A DNA stretch of 64,000 nucleotides from NCBI GenBank assembly GCA_950054255.1, contig CATLOR010000001.1:709589-773588 (forward strand), given 5' to 3'. Below the pieces are notes generated by a model that worked only from the letters and a program-made list of their open reading frames with translations, was not told the origin of the DNA and ran no database searches. This document shows positions 55,794 to 63,670 of this stretch, piece after piece. Within the stretch, counting starts at the first letter, position 1; the number at the start of each line of letters is the position of its first letter. The stretch is from an uncultured Rickettsiales bacterium (GTDB lineage: Bacteria > Pseudomonadota > Alphaproteobacteria > Micavibrionales > GCA-2720935). A program made the translations under genes and the position numbers.

Positions 55794-55997
55794 TTAAGCA
55801 ATAATATCAGGGATCAGCATATCTTCTATTTTTGCGATGATATCTTTTAAATAGAGTTTACGCTTTTTCATGCGACGCATAGACATTTCATCAACGATGG
55901 GTTGATCCAGTAGGCGTGCAATAGCATCGTCAAGATCACTGTGCTCGATCTTTAGCAAATGCAGTTGCTCACGCAGTCTTTCTTCATCCATGGCCAT
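55794..55997 (-). CDS. DUF465 (YdcH-type) small coiled-coil protein
   Basis: A 67-residue helical hairpin protein. RLREQLHLLKIEHSDLDDAIARLL then MSMRRMKKRKLYLKDIIAKIED is the DUF465 pattern: an acidic first helix with H-x-x-L-D, then K/R-rich M-x-R-x-K-K-x-K-L-x-L-K-D-x-I. The function is unknown. I chose ATG 55997, after AAAGGGA; the frame is open further upstream through pfkA sequence but without support. It is divergent from pfkA, which is followed by a second DUF465 gene. Confidence 0.88.
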   Translation of the reverse strand: MAMDEERLREQLHLLKIEHSDLDDAIARLLDQPIVDEMSMRRMKKRKLYLKDIIAKIEDMLIPDIIA

Positions 55998-56040
55998 AAT
56001 TATATCATTCCCTTTTAAAAAAAGTGTAAAAAAATGATTG

Positions 56041-56068
56041 TTGTTCTTACAAACGGCTTTACTATAAC
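56041..56068 (+). promoter_or_regulatory. Candidate pfkA promoter
   Basis: TTGTTC (56041-56046), a 16-base spacer, TATAAC (56063-56068). The leader to the pfkA ATG would be about 50 bases and contains GGAAGGGA at 56103-56110, which is farther from the ATG (14 bases) than usual. Confidence 0.4.
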
Positions 56069-56124
56069 AGATAATAAGGTTTTCTTGAAACTTAAAAATA
56101 ACGCGGAAGGGATTTTTACGTAAC

Positions 56125-57201
56125 ATGAGCAAAAGAATAGCAATTCTAACCAGTGGTGGTGACTGTGCAGGCTTGAATGCAGCGATTAGAGCTGTGGTGC
56201 ACAGATCGTATAACTTGGGATGGGAAGTTGTCGGCATACGCCAAGGGACACACGGTTTGTTGTTTGATGATCCAATTGCAGAAGTGTTAAAGCCCAGTGA
56301 TTTTGATGGTACTGTCATGCGTATGGGGGGAACTGTTTTAGGGACTACGAATAAAGGTGACCCTTTCCGTATGAAACAATCTGATGGGAGCTTTAAAGAT
56401 CTCTCTGATCAAATTGTTGCAGGTATTCAAAAATTGGGCGTTGATGCGCTCATTGGAATTGGTGGTGATGGCTCTTTTGCGATTTTAAAACGCTTGGCCG
56501 AGCAAGGGGGGATTAATTTAATTACCATTCCTAAAACAATTGATAATGATGTCGGAGAAACCGAAGTATCAATCGGTTTTGATACAGCAGTAAGTGTTGC
56601 GACAGAAGCGCTTGACCGTCTTCAACCAACCGCATCAAGCCATTCACGTGTTATGGTGCTCGAAGTTATGGGACGTGATGCGGGGCATATTGCTTTGAAT
56701 GCAGGAATTGCTGGTGGCGCGGATGTTATTTTGATTCCTGAGGTTAAATATTCAATTGATAAAGTCGCAGAGAAAATTAAATCTGTGAAAGCATCTGGGC
56801 GTAATTTCGCCCTTGTCGTTGTCTCTGAAGCTGTTAAAAGCGCGGACGGTGAAAATATTATGATGGAATATGCTGGTGGGCAAAAACGCTTTGGTGGTGT
56901 TGGTCAATATATTGGGCATTTGATTGAGGAAAGAACCGGTGCAGAAACACGTGTTACTGTATTAGGACATGTACAAAGAGGCGGGCAACCAACGGCGAAT
57001 GATCGCATTGTTGCCTCAGCTTTTGGTGTGCATGCAGTGGAGCTCGTTAAAGAAGGCAAGTTTGGGCGTATGGTTGGTTGGTCAAAGCGCGGTGTTGTTG
57101 ATGTTCCTATTGGTGATGCGATTGCCAGTTATTGCGCGGTTGACCCAGATTCATCGCTTGTTCATACTGCACGCTCTTTGGGGATTTGCTTAGGTGATTA
57201 A
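56125..57201 (+). CDS. pfkA: 6-phosphofructokinase, group III, probably ATP-dependent
   Basis: A 358-residue phosphofructokinase. TSGGDCAGLNAAIRAVV opens the nucleotide site; GIGGDGSFA has Gly116 (E. coli position 104), which favours ATP over pyrophosphate. PKTIDNDV has Lys137 where E. coli has Gly124; catalytic Asp140 is present. Gly104/Lys124 together mark the mixed group III enzymes, whose tested Gly104 members use ATP. VMGRDAGHIALNAGIAGGAD and LGHVQRGGQPTANDR bind fructose-6-phosphate. It phosphorylates fructose-6-phosphate in glycolysis. Monocistronic, between two DUF465 genes. Confidence 0.93.
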   Translation: MSKRIAILTSGGDCAGLNAAIRAVVHRSYNLGWEVVGIRQGTHGLLFDDPIAEVLKPSDFDGTVMRMGGTVLGTTNKGDPFRMKQSDGSFKDLSDQIVAGIQKLGVDALIGIGGDGSFAILKRLAEQGGINLITIPKTIDNDVGETEVSIGFDTAVSVATEALDRLQPTASSHSRVMVLEVMGRDAGHIALNAGIAGGADVILIPEVKYSIDKVAEKIKSVKASGRNFALVVVSEAVKSADGENIMMEYAGGQKRFGGVGQYIGHLIEERTGAETRVTVLGHVQRGGQPTANDRIVASAFGVHAVELVKEGKFGRMVGWSKRGVVDVPIGDAIASYCAVDPDSSLVHTARSLGICLGD

Positions 57202-57296
57202 TCTTTATTTTTTATGTGAACTTTTTATTAAGAAAATAGGCTTAGACTTATAAGGTAGGGAAGCTTTTATTTTCTTTGATCAAGGAGTAAAAAGTC

Positions 57297-57461
57297 ATGG
57301 CGGCGACAACAATTGAAATTTTAGAAGAACGACAACAACATTTAGAGGCTGAGATAGCTAAAGAGGAATCGGCTCAAGATCCTTTTCATTTAGTTGTAGG
57401 ATCTCTGCGTGAGAAGAAAAAATTAATCGCGCGTGAGATTAATCGTTTGCGTTTCAATTAG
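57297..57461 (+). CDS. DUF465 (YdcH-type) small protein
   Basis: A 54-residue helical hairpin. EILEERQQHLEAEIAKEESAQDPF, then VVGSLREKKKLIAREINRL: an acidic helix, a short loop with D-P-F, and a basic helix with L-R-E-K-K-x-L-I-x-E-I, the DUF465 pattern. CAAGGAG lies before the ATG. It is divergent in sequence from the DUF465 protein at 55794-55997 on the other side of pfkA. Function unknown. It converges on the unknown gene at 57465 with only three bases between stops. Confidence 0.85.
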   Translation: MAATTIEILEERQQHLEAEIAKEESAQDPFHLVVGSLREKKKLIAREINRLRFN

Positions 57462-57464
57462 GCA

Positions 57465-58226
57465 TTAAAGCTTTAAAGCATGAGGCTTTTTAAAACGACC
57501 AAAGTATTTTGGATTTTGTTGTTGAATCAATGTTTCCATTTTTACCAATGATTCTTGTGCACGCTCAGACTTTTTAGCTGCTTTTTTAAGTGCTTTATAG
57601 GCAATCTGTTTATGTATTAAAGGATCAACGTCTTCAATATCAAGATAGAAATCAACTTGATCCCATGCCTCTTGTTCAATGGCATGGCTTAGAAGTGTAT
57701 GAGGGCAAACATCACCATTAATGCTTAGATTATCGGTGAAGCGCCTATTGATTAAAAAAGGTGTCGCAATAAGTTGCAAACTGTTCCAATTACAATTCCT
57801 TGAAAAATCATAATCATTCCACACATTGCAATTGCTCAAGTGGCTATAAATATCATTTAAGAGTTCAGTAGAAAGCTGTTTTTTAACGACGGCTAAGACA
57901 TCGCTCCAGTCTTTTTCTAATAAACAATTGAGATCTCTTAAACTTTCTTTATTGGTTCTAACACCATTTATAAAATGGAAAGAAGGGTGAGAAACAAGAT
58001 CAAGTAAGATGTCATGATTATTTAAAACATAGGCACGATTAAATAAGTTGGTACAGTTTTTAGACGATAAAACAAACCCTTCCTCAGCAAGGATCGCTTT
58101 GACAACATCACCTTGCTCGGCAAGGACGGCGTCTTGTAGCGTTTCATTCAGCTTCAATGAATCTTGAAAAGCCAAGATCGTTTCACGACGCTCGAAATCG
58201 TCTTTTAAATTTGGTTTGTCTGTCAT
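57465..58226 (-). CDS. Ankyrin-like unknown protein C (third of trio)
   Basis: A 253-residue soluble helical protein. Its C-terminal block, SHAIEQEAWDQVDFYLDIED then AYKALKKAAKKSERAQESLVKM, is shared with the two genes upstream. Its N-terminal half (LAFQDSLKLNETLQDAVLAEQGDVVKAILAEEGFVLSS) instead resembles the middle of protein E (59420-60640). Repeated helix pairs with A-x-x-x-x-x-W-D-x-V-x-x-x-L look like degenerate ankyrin units, though the TPLH motif is absent. No signal peptide. It is four bases downstream of the next gene, so co-transcribed. Function unknown. Confidence 0.72.
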   Translation of the reverse strand: MTDKPNLKDDFERRETILAFQDSLKLNETLQDAVLAEQGDVVKAILAEEGFVLSSKNCTNLFNRAYVLNNHDILLDLVSHPSFHFINGVRTNKESLRDLNCLLEKDWSDVLAVVKKQLSTELLNDIYSHLSNCNVWNDYDFSRNCNWNSLQLIATPFLINRRFTDNLSINGDVCPHTLLSHAIEQEAWDQVDFYLDIEDVDPLIHKQIAYKALKKAAKKSERAQESLVKMETLIQQQNPKYFGRFKKPHALKL

Positions 58227-58230
58227 CGTT

Positions 58231-59415
58231 TTATCCTGGTCCGGGGTCGTCTGTTAAACGTCGTTTAGCTTTGACACGAGAAGTTATTTTCTCCTGCATA
58301 GTTTTGAATAAAGCTTTTGCTTGCTCATCTTTTTTTGCGGCTTTTTCTAATAACCTATAGGCGTTTTTGCCTTGTGTTATGGGGGTGAAGAAATTACGTT
58401 TTCTCGTCTGCATGAAAAAAGCAACATGACCCCATTTCTTTTGTTTAATAGCGAGAGATAACAGCGTTTCATAATTGCGAGAATTAAAAGAAAGTGTTGG
58501 TTTTAAAAAGGGAACATCACCATAACGAAACAGAGTATGAGGAGAGAACCAATGTGGATCTAATAAAGCAATTCTTTCTTGGTTTGCTTCTAAAATGAAC
58601 TGTGTAGATGAATTGGCACAGGCATGGCTTAAGACATTTTTGACAGAAGGGTTTTTGGTTATTTGCTTTAAAACAGAGGTTAAAAACTCATTTTCAGTTT
58701 CAGATGATTGATTCAACATTAAATCTGTTATGATGCCAGCGCTCCTCTTTTCCATACTGTTGAGCGTTGTAGCACATAATGATATATCATAATAATGCAT
58801 GATACTAGAAAGGAGGTCTGGATGTTTAAGGTAATCTCGAAAATGCTGCGTGAAGAGTGCGGGGAGAGGTCTGAAGTCGGGATCTCCTTTAGCGCGTTCT
58901 GCATTGTTTCTATCAATTGTTTGTAAGGGGGAAGGCTCTTTAATAAGTCTATAAAGATACATATGGAGCCCTATATTATGTGCAAACTGCCTTTGTATTT
59001 CTTCTTTATCTTTTTGAGTACGATTAAAGTACCATTCCACTTTGTTTTTTTGATCTAAAAGACGTTGTGCGCTCTCTTCTAAGGTGTTTTTAGGGATAAC
59101 ACCAGAATGAATAACACGTTCAAAATTGTCTTTACTTAAATGAGGTGTACTAAGTATGGCTTGTAAAATTAAATAAGATTTTTCACTATCATCATTCATG
59201 TCTCTCCAGCAATCTAAGAAAGCATGACATTCATTTAAGGGAAGTTGGAAACGTTCATCTGTTGTAATGGAACAAACAATACCAAATTGTCGATTTTCTA
59301 TCGCAAGTCTTAAAAGGTACTCGAGCTTTTTTTGTGTATGCGCATTTTCTTTCTCATTTTCTGCTAAAATGGGATCATTTGATGTGTGAACATGACCTGA
59401 GGAAGAAAGTGACAT
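58231..59415 (-). CDS. Ankyrin-like unknown protein D (second of trio)
   Basis: A 394-residue soluble helical protein. The N-terminus (LLRLAIENRQFGIVCSITTDERFQLPLNECHAFL) resembles that of protein E. Then come helices with SLLQTIDRNNAERAKG-type sequence and a C-terminal block NYETLLSLAIKQKKWGHVAFFMQ then AYRLLEKAAKKDEQAKALFKTMQ, the shared family motif. The very end is basic then DDPGPG. NSRNYET and NARNYET are common to D and E. Four-base gaps separate it from genes on both sides. No known domain beyond the ankyrin-like pattern. Confidence 0.72.
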   Translation of the reverse strand: MSLSSSGHVHTSNDPILAENEKENAHTQKKLEYLLRLAIENRQFGIVCSITTDERFQLPLNECHAFLDCWRDMNDDSEKSYLILQAILSTPHLSKDNFERVIHSGVIPKNTLEESAQRLLDQKNKVEWYFNRTQKDKEEIQRQFAHNIGLHMYLYRLIKEPSPLQTIDRNNAERAKGDPDFRPLPALFTQHFRDYLKHPDLLSSIMHYYDISLCATTLNSMEKRSAGIITDLMLNQSSETENEFLTSVLKQITKNPSVKNVLSHACANSSTQFILEANQERIALLDPHWFSPHTLFRYGDVPFLKPTLSFNSRNYETLLSLAIKQKKWGHVAFFMQTRKRNFFTPITQGKNAYRLLEKAAKKDEQAKALFKTMQEKITSRVKAKRRLTDDPGPG

Positions 59416-59419
59416 AGTG

Positions 59420-60640
59420 TTATTTAAGCCTCATTTTGTGTAATAGCGATTTTTTCTGCGCATTTTCTGCTTTATACGCTTTTTGTTCAGCAATCCGATC
59501 TTGCATTTGATCTAAAAGATATTCAGCGTAAGCAGATTTTTTTGCTGCTTTTTTTAGTAAACTATAAGCACTGCCACCAGTTGACGCTTTTTTGTGAAAA
59601 TCAACAAATTGAGGCGCACGATTGAGATGAATGTATTTTCCATTAATGGCTGGAGGCTTTATAGATATAAAATATCTTACATGATCCCATTTCTCATCTT
59701 TAATGGCTTTGGTAAGAGGTGTTTCGTAATTTCGTGCATTATTAAGAACAGGTTTATAAACAGGAACGTTCCCATGGGCAAAAGTGGCATTAATATAGCA
59801 TGTTGGAATGGTTAAGGCTTTTAAATGATCGGGATCAAAACGAAGAAGTTTATGAGGCTGTCTTTTAAATAGCGTTTCTACAATAGTATTATAGCAGGGA
59901 TCTTGTGAAATACGTTTTAAGACCTCTGTACGCCCTCTATTTAAGCTTGAGTCTATAGACTGTACTAAAAGATGTTCGATACAAGGGATCTCTCTTTCGA
60001 ACAGATTATATGTTATCGGTAATGTGTGAAGGTTGAGCTTAAAATCGGGGCGCTGTGATAATTTAATTAAAAGGTCAGCCTCTCCAGAAGTTGCAATTGC
60101 AGGGAATGCTTTTGTAAATTGCGAGGATAATAATGAAAACCCGTCAATGTCTAAGATTTCATTGACTTGATCCCAATCTTTATCTTCAGTAGCAGAAATG
60201 AGAGATTCATTTAAGTCTAATGTTTCTTTAAAGGCAATTTGAATATCTGTTTGTTCATCTGGTGTGCGCATCATAACGCGTTCGAGCATGTCCTTAGCTT
60301 CAGGAGTTTCACGGGTGTCACGCATTCTTTCGAGAGTAGAAGTTAAAGAGACGCTCTTCATAATTTTTAAGATCTGCTCTTCTTCAAAATTAGGGGTTAA
60401 GAGCAAGGCATTTAAAATCATATAGTCTGTATGTGTGTGCGCGTATTCTTTTCCTAATATAAAATAAGTCTCTAATTGCTTTTCCGTCATTCTAAGGTTT
60501 TCATCAAGCATCACGGCATAGACAACATCTGAGTCATTATTCATGATGGCTTCTGATAGGAGGGTGTGTAAGAAACGGTTATGCTCGGTTTGCGCTGTTA
60601 GCATATCGATTTGATCTTGTGTAATTTTCTTTGCCATCAA
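59420..60640 (-). CDS. Ankyrin-like unknown protein E (first of trio)
   Basis: A 406-residue soluble helical protein and the first gene of the three. It contains at least three ankyrin-like units: LLSEAIMNNDSDVVYAVMLDENLRMTEKQ near the start, LNESLISATEDKDWDQVNEILDIDGFSLLSS in the middle, and NARNYETPLTKAIKDEKWDHVRYFI near residue 320, which is the clearest (TPL...A...WDHV). The family block AYSLLKKAAKKSAYAEYLLDQMQ follows. A basic tail ends the protein. Start is one of two adjacent ATGs (60640, 60637), after AAAGGAG. Confidence 0.72.
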   Translation of the reverse strand: MMAKKITQDQIDMLTAQTEHNRFLHTLLSEAIMNNDSDVVYAVMLDENLRMTEKQLETYFILGKEYAHTHTDYMILNALLLTPNFEEEQILKIMKSVSLTSTLERMRDTRETPEAKDMLERVMMRTPDEQTDIQIAFKETLDLNESLISATEDKDWDQVNEILDIDGFSLLSSQFTKAFPAIATSGEADLLIKLSQRPDFKLNLHTLPITYNLFEREIPCIEHLLVQSIDSSLNRGRTEVLKRISQDPCYNTIVETLFKRQPHKLLRFDPDHLKALTIPTCYINATFAHGNVPVYKPVLNNARNYETPLTKAIKDEKWDHVRYFISIKPPAINGKYIHLNRAPQFVDFHKKASTGGSAYSLLKKAAKKSAYAEYLLDQMQDRIAEQKAYKAENAQKKSLLHKMRLK

Positions 60641-60700
60641 AGGAGCCTTTCATATAAATATTTCATAGGAATGTACAATATGACAAATATAAAAGTCAAG

Positions 60701-60730
60701 AAAAAAGCCAACTTTTGAGGGTTGGCTTTC
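60701..60730 (-). terminator. Terminator of DUF1013 gene
   Basis: Read on the minus strand, AAAGCCAAC pairs with GTTGGCTTT around an eight-base loop and runs into TTTTTTCTT. It lies about 30 bases after the DUF1013 stop. Confidence 0.85.
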
Positions 60731-60758
60731 TTTATAATTATGAAAGAAGGAGCATATC

Positions 60759-61340
60759 TTATGCTTGAGCTTCTTGCGCCTCTGTTTCAGGCGCGGGAGC
60801 CGCGGCTTTTTCTTGTGCTTTTTTAGAACGTGCAGATGCTTTTTCAAGCTCTGCAGATGAACATAGCCCAAGCTCAATTGGATTACGCGGTTTAATATTT
60901 GAAATATTAATATGTGTGCGCTCACGGATTTTTTCAATTGTCCCTTTAGTTGTACCAATTAAACGAACGATCTGTGAATCTGTAAGCTCTGGGTGGTTTT
61001 TCAAAAGGTAAGAAATACCATCTGGCTTATCTCCGCGTTTTGCAATTGGTGTATAACGAGGGCCACCAGAACGCTTCTTAGGTTGGGGAAGAGAAGATTT
61101 CAGCATCTGCATACGATACGTTACATCATCTTGTGCTTTTTGAATTTCTTCTTTTGTTAGTTCGCCGCCTAAAACAGGGTCTTGGCCAACGATATTCATG
61201 CCAACTTCGCCATCAGCAAGAGCTTGAATTTCAAGAGGGTGCAATCCACAAAAAGCACCGATTTGGTCAAATGTTAATGTCGTGTTTTCTACAAGCCATA
61301 CAGCTGTTGATTTGGGCATCAATGGATATTGTTGAGCCAT
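60759..61340 (-). CDS. DUF1013 cell-cycle transcriptional regulator (TrcR-type)
   Basis: A 193-residue protein. PLMPKSTAVWLVENTTLTFDQIGAFCGLHPLEIQALADGEV holds a helix-turn-helix-like N-terminus; the middle has GRSGGPRYTP-like KRSGGPRYTPIAKRGDKPDGISYLLKNHPELTDSQIVRLIGTTKGTIEKI, a second helix-turn-helix, then RTHWN-type (RTHINISNIKPRNPIELGLCS). This is the conserved alphaproteobacterial DUF1013 family, called TrcR. The Ala/Glu/Pro-rich tail is variable. AAGGAG precedes the ATG. Monocistronic. Confidence 0.92.
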   Translation of the reverse strand: MAQQYPLMPKSTAVWLVENTTLTFDQIGAFCGLHPLEIQALADGEVGMNIVGQDPVLGGELTKEEIQKAQDDVTYRMQMLKSSLPQPKKRSGGPRYTPIAKRGDKPDGISYLLKNHPELTDSQIVRLIGTTKGTIEKIRERTHINISNIKPRNPIELGLCSSAELEKASARSKKAQEKAAAPAPETEAQEAQA

Positions 61341-61526
61341 TGTAATCTCCTTAAATCTTGTTAAAAATGATGGAAAAATTTCACAATATGGCCAGAAATT
61401 ACCTTGTTTTGTGGGGCTTTGTCAATAATTAAACGCATTTTAGATGAAAAAGATTATCTGCTTTGGATGCGCGGTGAAGTTTGTTAGGATGAAATCGGTT
61501 TTGTTTTTAAGATTTTAGGAGGGGAT

Positions 61527-62312
61527 ATGTCTTTGAAAGGTAAAGTTGCATTAGTTACAGGATCGACAAGTGGTATTGGCTATGCGAGTGCTCGTTTTCT
61601 TGCACAACAGGGCTGTGATGTTATGCTCAATGGGTTGGGAGAACTTGATAAAATTGAAGCATTGCGCCAATCTCTCCAAGAAGAAACAGGACAGAAAATT
61701 TTTTATCATGGCGCAGATATGACTTCTGCTGATCAAATCCAAAACTTGATCGAAACAACTGTAGAGCAAGCAGGGCGTCTTGATATCTTAGTCAATAATG
61801 CGGGTATTCAATATGTGAACCCAATCGAAGACTTTGATCCTGACATGTGGGATAAAATTATTGCGGTTAATTTATCATCTTCTTTTCATACAATGCGTCA
61901 TGCTGTTCCTCAGATGAAAAAACAAAAATGGGGCCGTATTGTGAATATTGCGTCTGTGCACGGTCTTGTGGCTTCTGTTAATAAGGCTGGCTATGTCGCG
62001 GCTAAGCATGGTCTTGTTGGAATGACCAAAGTCGTTGCCCTTGAAACAGCGAAAGAGAACATTACAGCCAATACAATTTGCCCTGGTTGGGTATGGACAG
62101 ACCTTATCAAGAAGCAAGTTGAGATCTTGGCGGAGCGAGAAGGGCTCAGCTTTGAGGATGCTAAAGTACGTTTAGTAGAGGAAAAGCAACCATCAAGCGG
62201 TTTCGTCTTGCCAGAAGAGATAGGAAGTTTGATTGGTTATCTGTGTAGCGATGAAGCCCGTCAAATGACAGGTGGGAATTATACAATAGATGGTGGTTGG
62301 ACAACGCAGTAA
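61527..62312 (+). CDS. 3-hydroxybutyrate dehydrogenase
   Basis: A 261-residue short-chain dehydrogenase. VTGSTSGIGYASARFLAQQG is the nucleotide loop, NNAGIQYVNPIEDF follows strand 4, SVHGLVASVNKAGYVAAKHGLVGMTK has catalytic Ser, Tyr and Lys, and ICPGWVWTDLIKKQVE plus EEKQPSSGFVLPEEIG are the marks of D-beta-hydroxybutyrate dehydrogenase. It oxidises 3-hydroxybutyrate to acetoacetate with NAD+, supporting use of stored PHB made by the pha genes 10 kb away. GGAGGGGAT precedes the ATG. It is divergent from DUF1013. Confidence 0.94.
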   Translation: MSLKGKVALVTGSTSGIGYASARFLAQQGCDVMLNGLGELDKIEALRQSLQEETGQKIFYHGADMTSADQIQNLIETTVEQAGRLDILVNNAGIQYVNPIEDFDPDMWDKIIAVNLSSSFHTMRHAVPQMKKQKWGRIVNIASVHGLVASVNKAGYVAAKHGLVGMTKVVALETAKENITANTICPGWVWTDLIKKQVEILAEREGLSFEDAKVRLVEEKQPSSGFVLPEEIGSLIGYLCSDEARQMTGGNYTIDGGWTTQ

Positions 62313-62404
62313 TTAAAAAAAATCAAAGTTATTCTTGCGAAATGATAGAAATGAGGTCATTTTAATAAGAGAAAATAATAATCCGATGTAAGGAGCATGA
62401 CACG

Positions 62405-62902
62405 ATGGGTGAAAGAGAATTACAAAATGACGAAGAAAAAACAGCTGAGCGTTTTGCTAATCGTTCGGAGAATTTTTTCAAAGCATATGAGGCATGGGAA
62501 AAGGAACAATTATGTTCTGAAAAACGCGATGACTTAAGAAAAGCCCTTCATTCTATGCGTAAAGTTCTTGCACGTGTTGAAATTGAGATGGCGTTAAGTG
62601 AGTCAAAAGAGCGCGCAAAAAACCCAATGCCTATTCCAACACATCGAACACAAAATAAAAAGAAAGCTGGTAAGCCGTTAGAAGTTTCTGATGAGGTTAA
62701 AACACGTATTAAAGCGCGTAAGAAAGCTGAGGCAGAAGCAGAAGAAAAAGATTTTAACGAGAAAGATGATTTACCAGAGTTTTTGACACAAGAAAATGGT
62801 GGCGGTGATGATAATAATAAGCCAAAGCCTAGAAAGCCACGTTCTTCACAAAGAAATCCACGCGGTAGTGGTTCACGTAATAATAAAAAGAAAGAAGATT
62901 AA
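62405..62902 (+). CDS. Unknown basic protein, 165 aa
   Basis: A 165-residue protein in two parts. Residues 1-75 are helical and acidic/basic (EKTAERFANRSENFFKAYEAWEKEQLCSEKRDDLRKALHSMRKVLARVE in two helices). Residues 76-165 are low-complexity, rich in Lys, Arg, Asn, Pro and Gly (NPRGSGSRNNKKKED at the end) and likely disordered, as in nucleic-acid-binding tails. AAGGAG precedes the ATG. Its terminator lies inside the convergent gloB gene. No known family is recognised. Confidence 0.68.
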   Translation: MGERELQNDEEKTAERFANRSENFFKAYEAWEKEQLCSEKRDDLRKALHSMRKVLARVEIEMALSESKERAKNPMPIPTHRTQNKKKAGKPLEVSDEVKTRIKARKKAEAEAEEKDFNEKDDLPEFLTQENGGGDDNNKPKPRKPRSSQRNPRGSGSRNNKKKED

Positions 62903-62914
62903 TATTTCTTCTTT

Positions 62915-63649
62915 TTAAAATTGATCTTTTAAAGCCCGCAAATGACCTAGCTCTTGCGGGTTTTTTGCTTGTAGAAAGAGATTGGTTTCCAGTTCATCTT
63001 TTAACGTTGTTGGAACAGTTGGTATGTTTTTCTTTCTTTTATTCTCTTCTATAGTCATGCGTGTTTTGATTGCTTCGTTATCTGGGGTGACGGAAAGCGC
63101 AAAACGGCCATTCACAAGCGTATATTCATGAGCGCAATAAATACGTGTTTTGCTGGGAAGGGCTCTTAGTTTTTCGAAACTATTATACAGATCTTCTGGC
63201 GTGCCCTCAAACAAGCGTCCACAACCCATAGCAAACAGTGTGTCCCCGCAAAAAAGGAGAGGGGCATCCTCATTTTCGCAAAAATAGCTGATATGTCCCA
63301 TTGTGTGACCAAAGGTCTCAATAACTTGAAATTGATGTGAGCCAAATTGAATAATATCGTCTTGAGCAACAAGTACATCTAAGGAAGGGATACGGTTTTT
63401 ATCATTCTGGTAGCCAATAATTTGGCAATTCGTTTCTTGTTTTAAATGCTCATTGCCGCCGATATGATCTGGATGATGGTGTGTATTGAAAATAAAATCG
63501 AGTGTTTTATTGTTATTCTTTAGATACTTTAAAACAGGTTTTGGGTCACCAGGGTCAACAACGGCTGTTAAACCCTCTTGTTCATTTTCAATGATAAAAA
63601 TGTAATTGTCATCAAAGGCAGGTAAAAGGGAAACGGTTAAAGAGCTCAT
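62915..63649 (-). CDS. gloB: Hydroxyacylglutathione hydrolase GloB
   Basis: A 244-residue metallo-beta-lactamase-fold enzyme. NTHHHPDHIGG is the HxHxDH metal motif, FGHTMGHISYF and FCGDTLFAMGCGRLFEGTP supply further ligands, and YCAHEYTLVNGRFA completes the glyoxalase II site. It hydrolyses S-lactoylglutathione to lactate and glutathione in methylglyoxal detoxification. It lies 21 bases after a methyltransferase gene, a typical alphaproteobacterial pair. Confidence 0.96.
   Translation of the reverse strand: MSSLTVSLLPAFDDNYIFIIENEQEGLTAVVDPGDPKPVLKYLKNNNKTLDFIFNTHHHPDHIGGNEHLKQETNCQIIGYQNDKNRIPSLDVLVAQDDIIQFGSHQFQVIETFGHTMGHISYFCENEDAPLLFCGDTLFAMGCGRLFEGTPEDLYNSFEKLRALPSKTRIYCAHEYTLVNGRFALSVTPDNEAIKTRMTIEENKRKKNIPTVPTTLKDELETNLFLQAKNPQELGHLRALKDQF
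62931..62966 (+). terminator. Terminator inside gloB 3' end
   Basis: CCCGCAA (62935-62941) pairs with TTGCGGG (62954-62960) around a 12-base loop and is followed by six Ts. It would end transcription of the plus-strand gene at 62405, although it lies within the gloB coding region on the other strand. Confidence 0.7.
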
Positions 63650-63670
63650 AGTCTTTACTATGAGTGAGAG

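Noticed and set aside
61444..61518. 24-codon frame before the 3-hydroxybutyrate dehydrogenase gene
   Set aside because: Too short, no ribosome-binding site, and its end overlaps the ribosome-binding region of the next gene.
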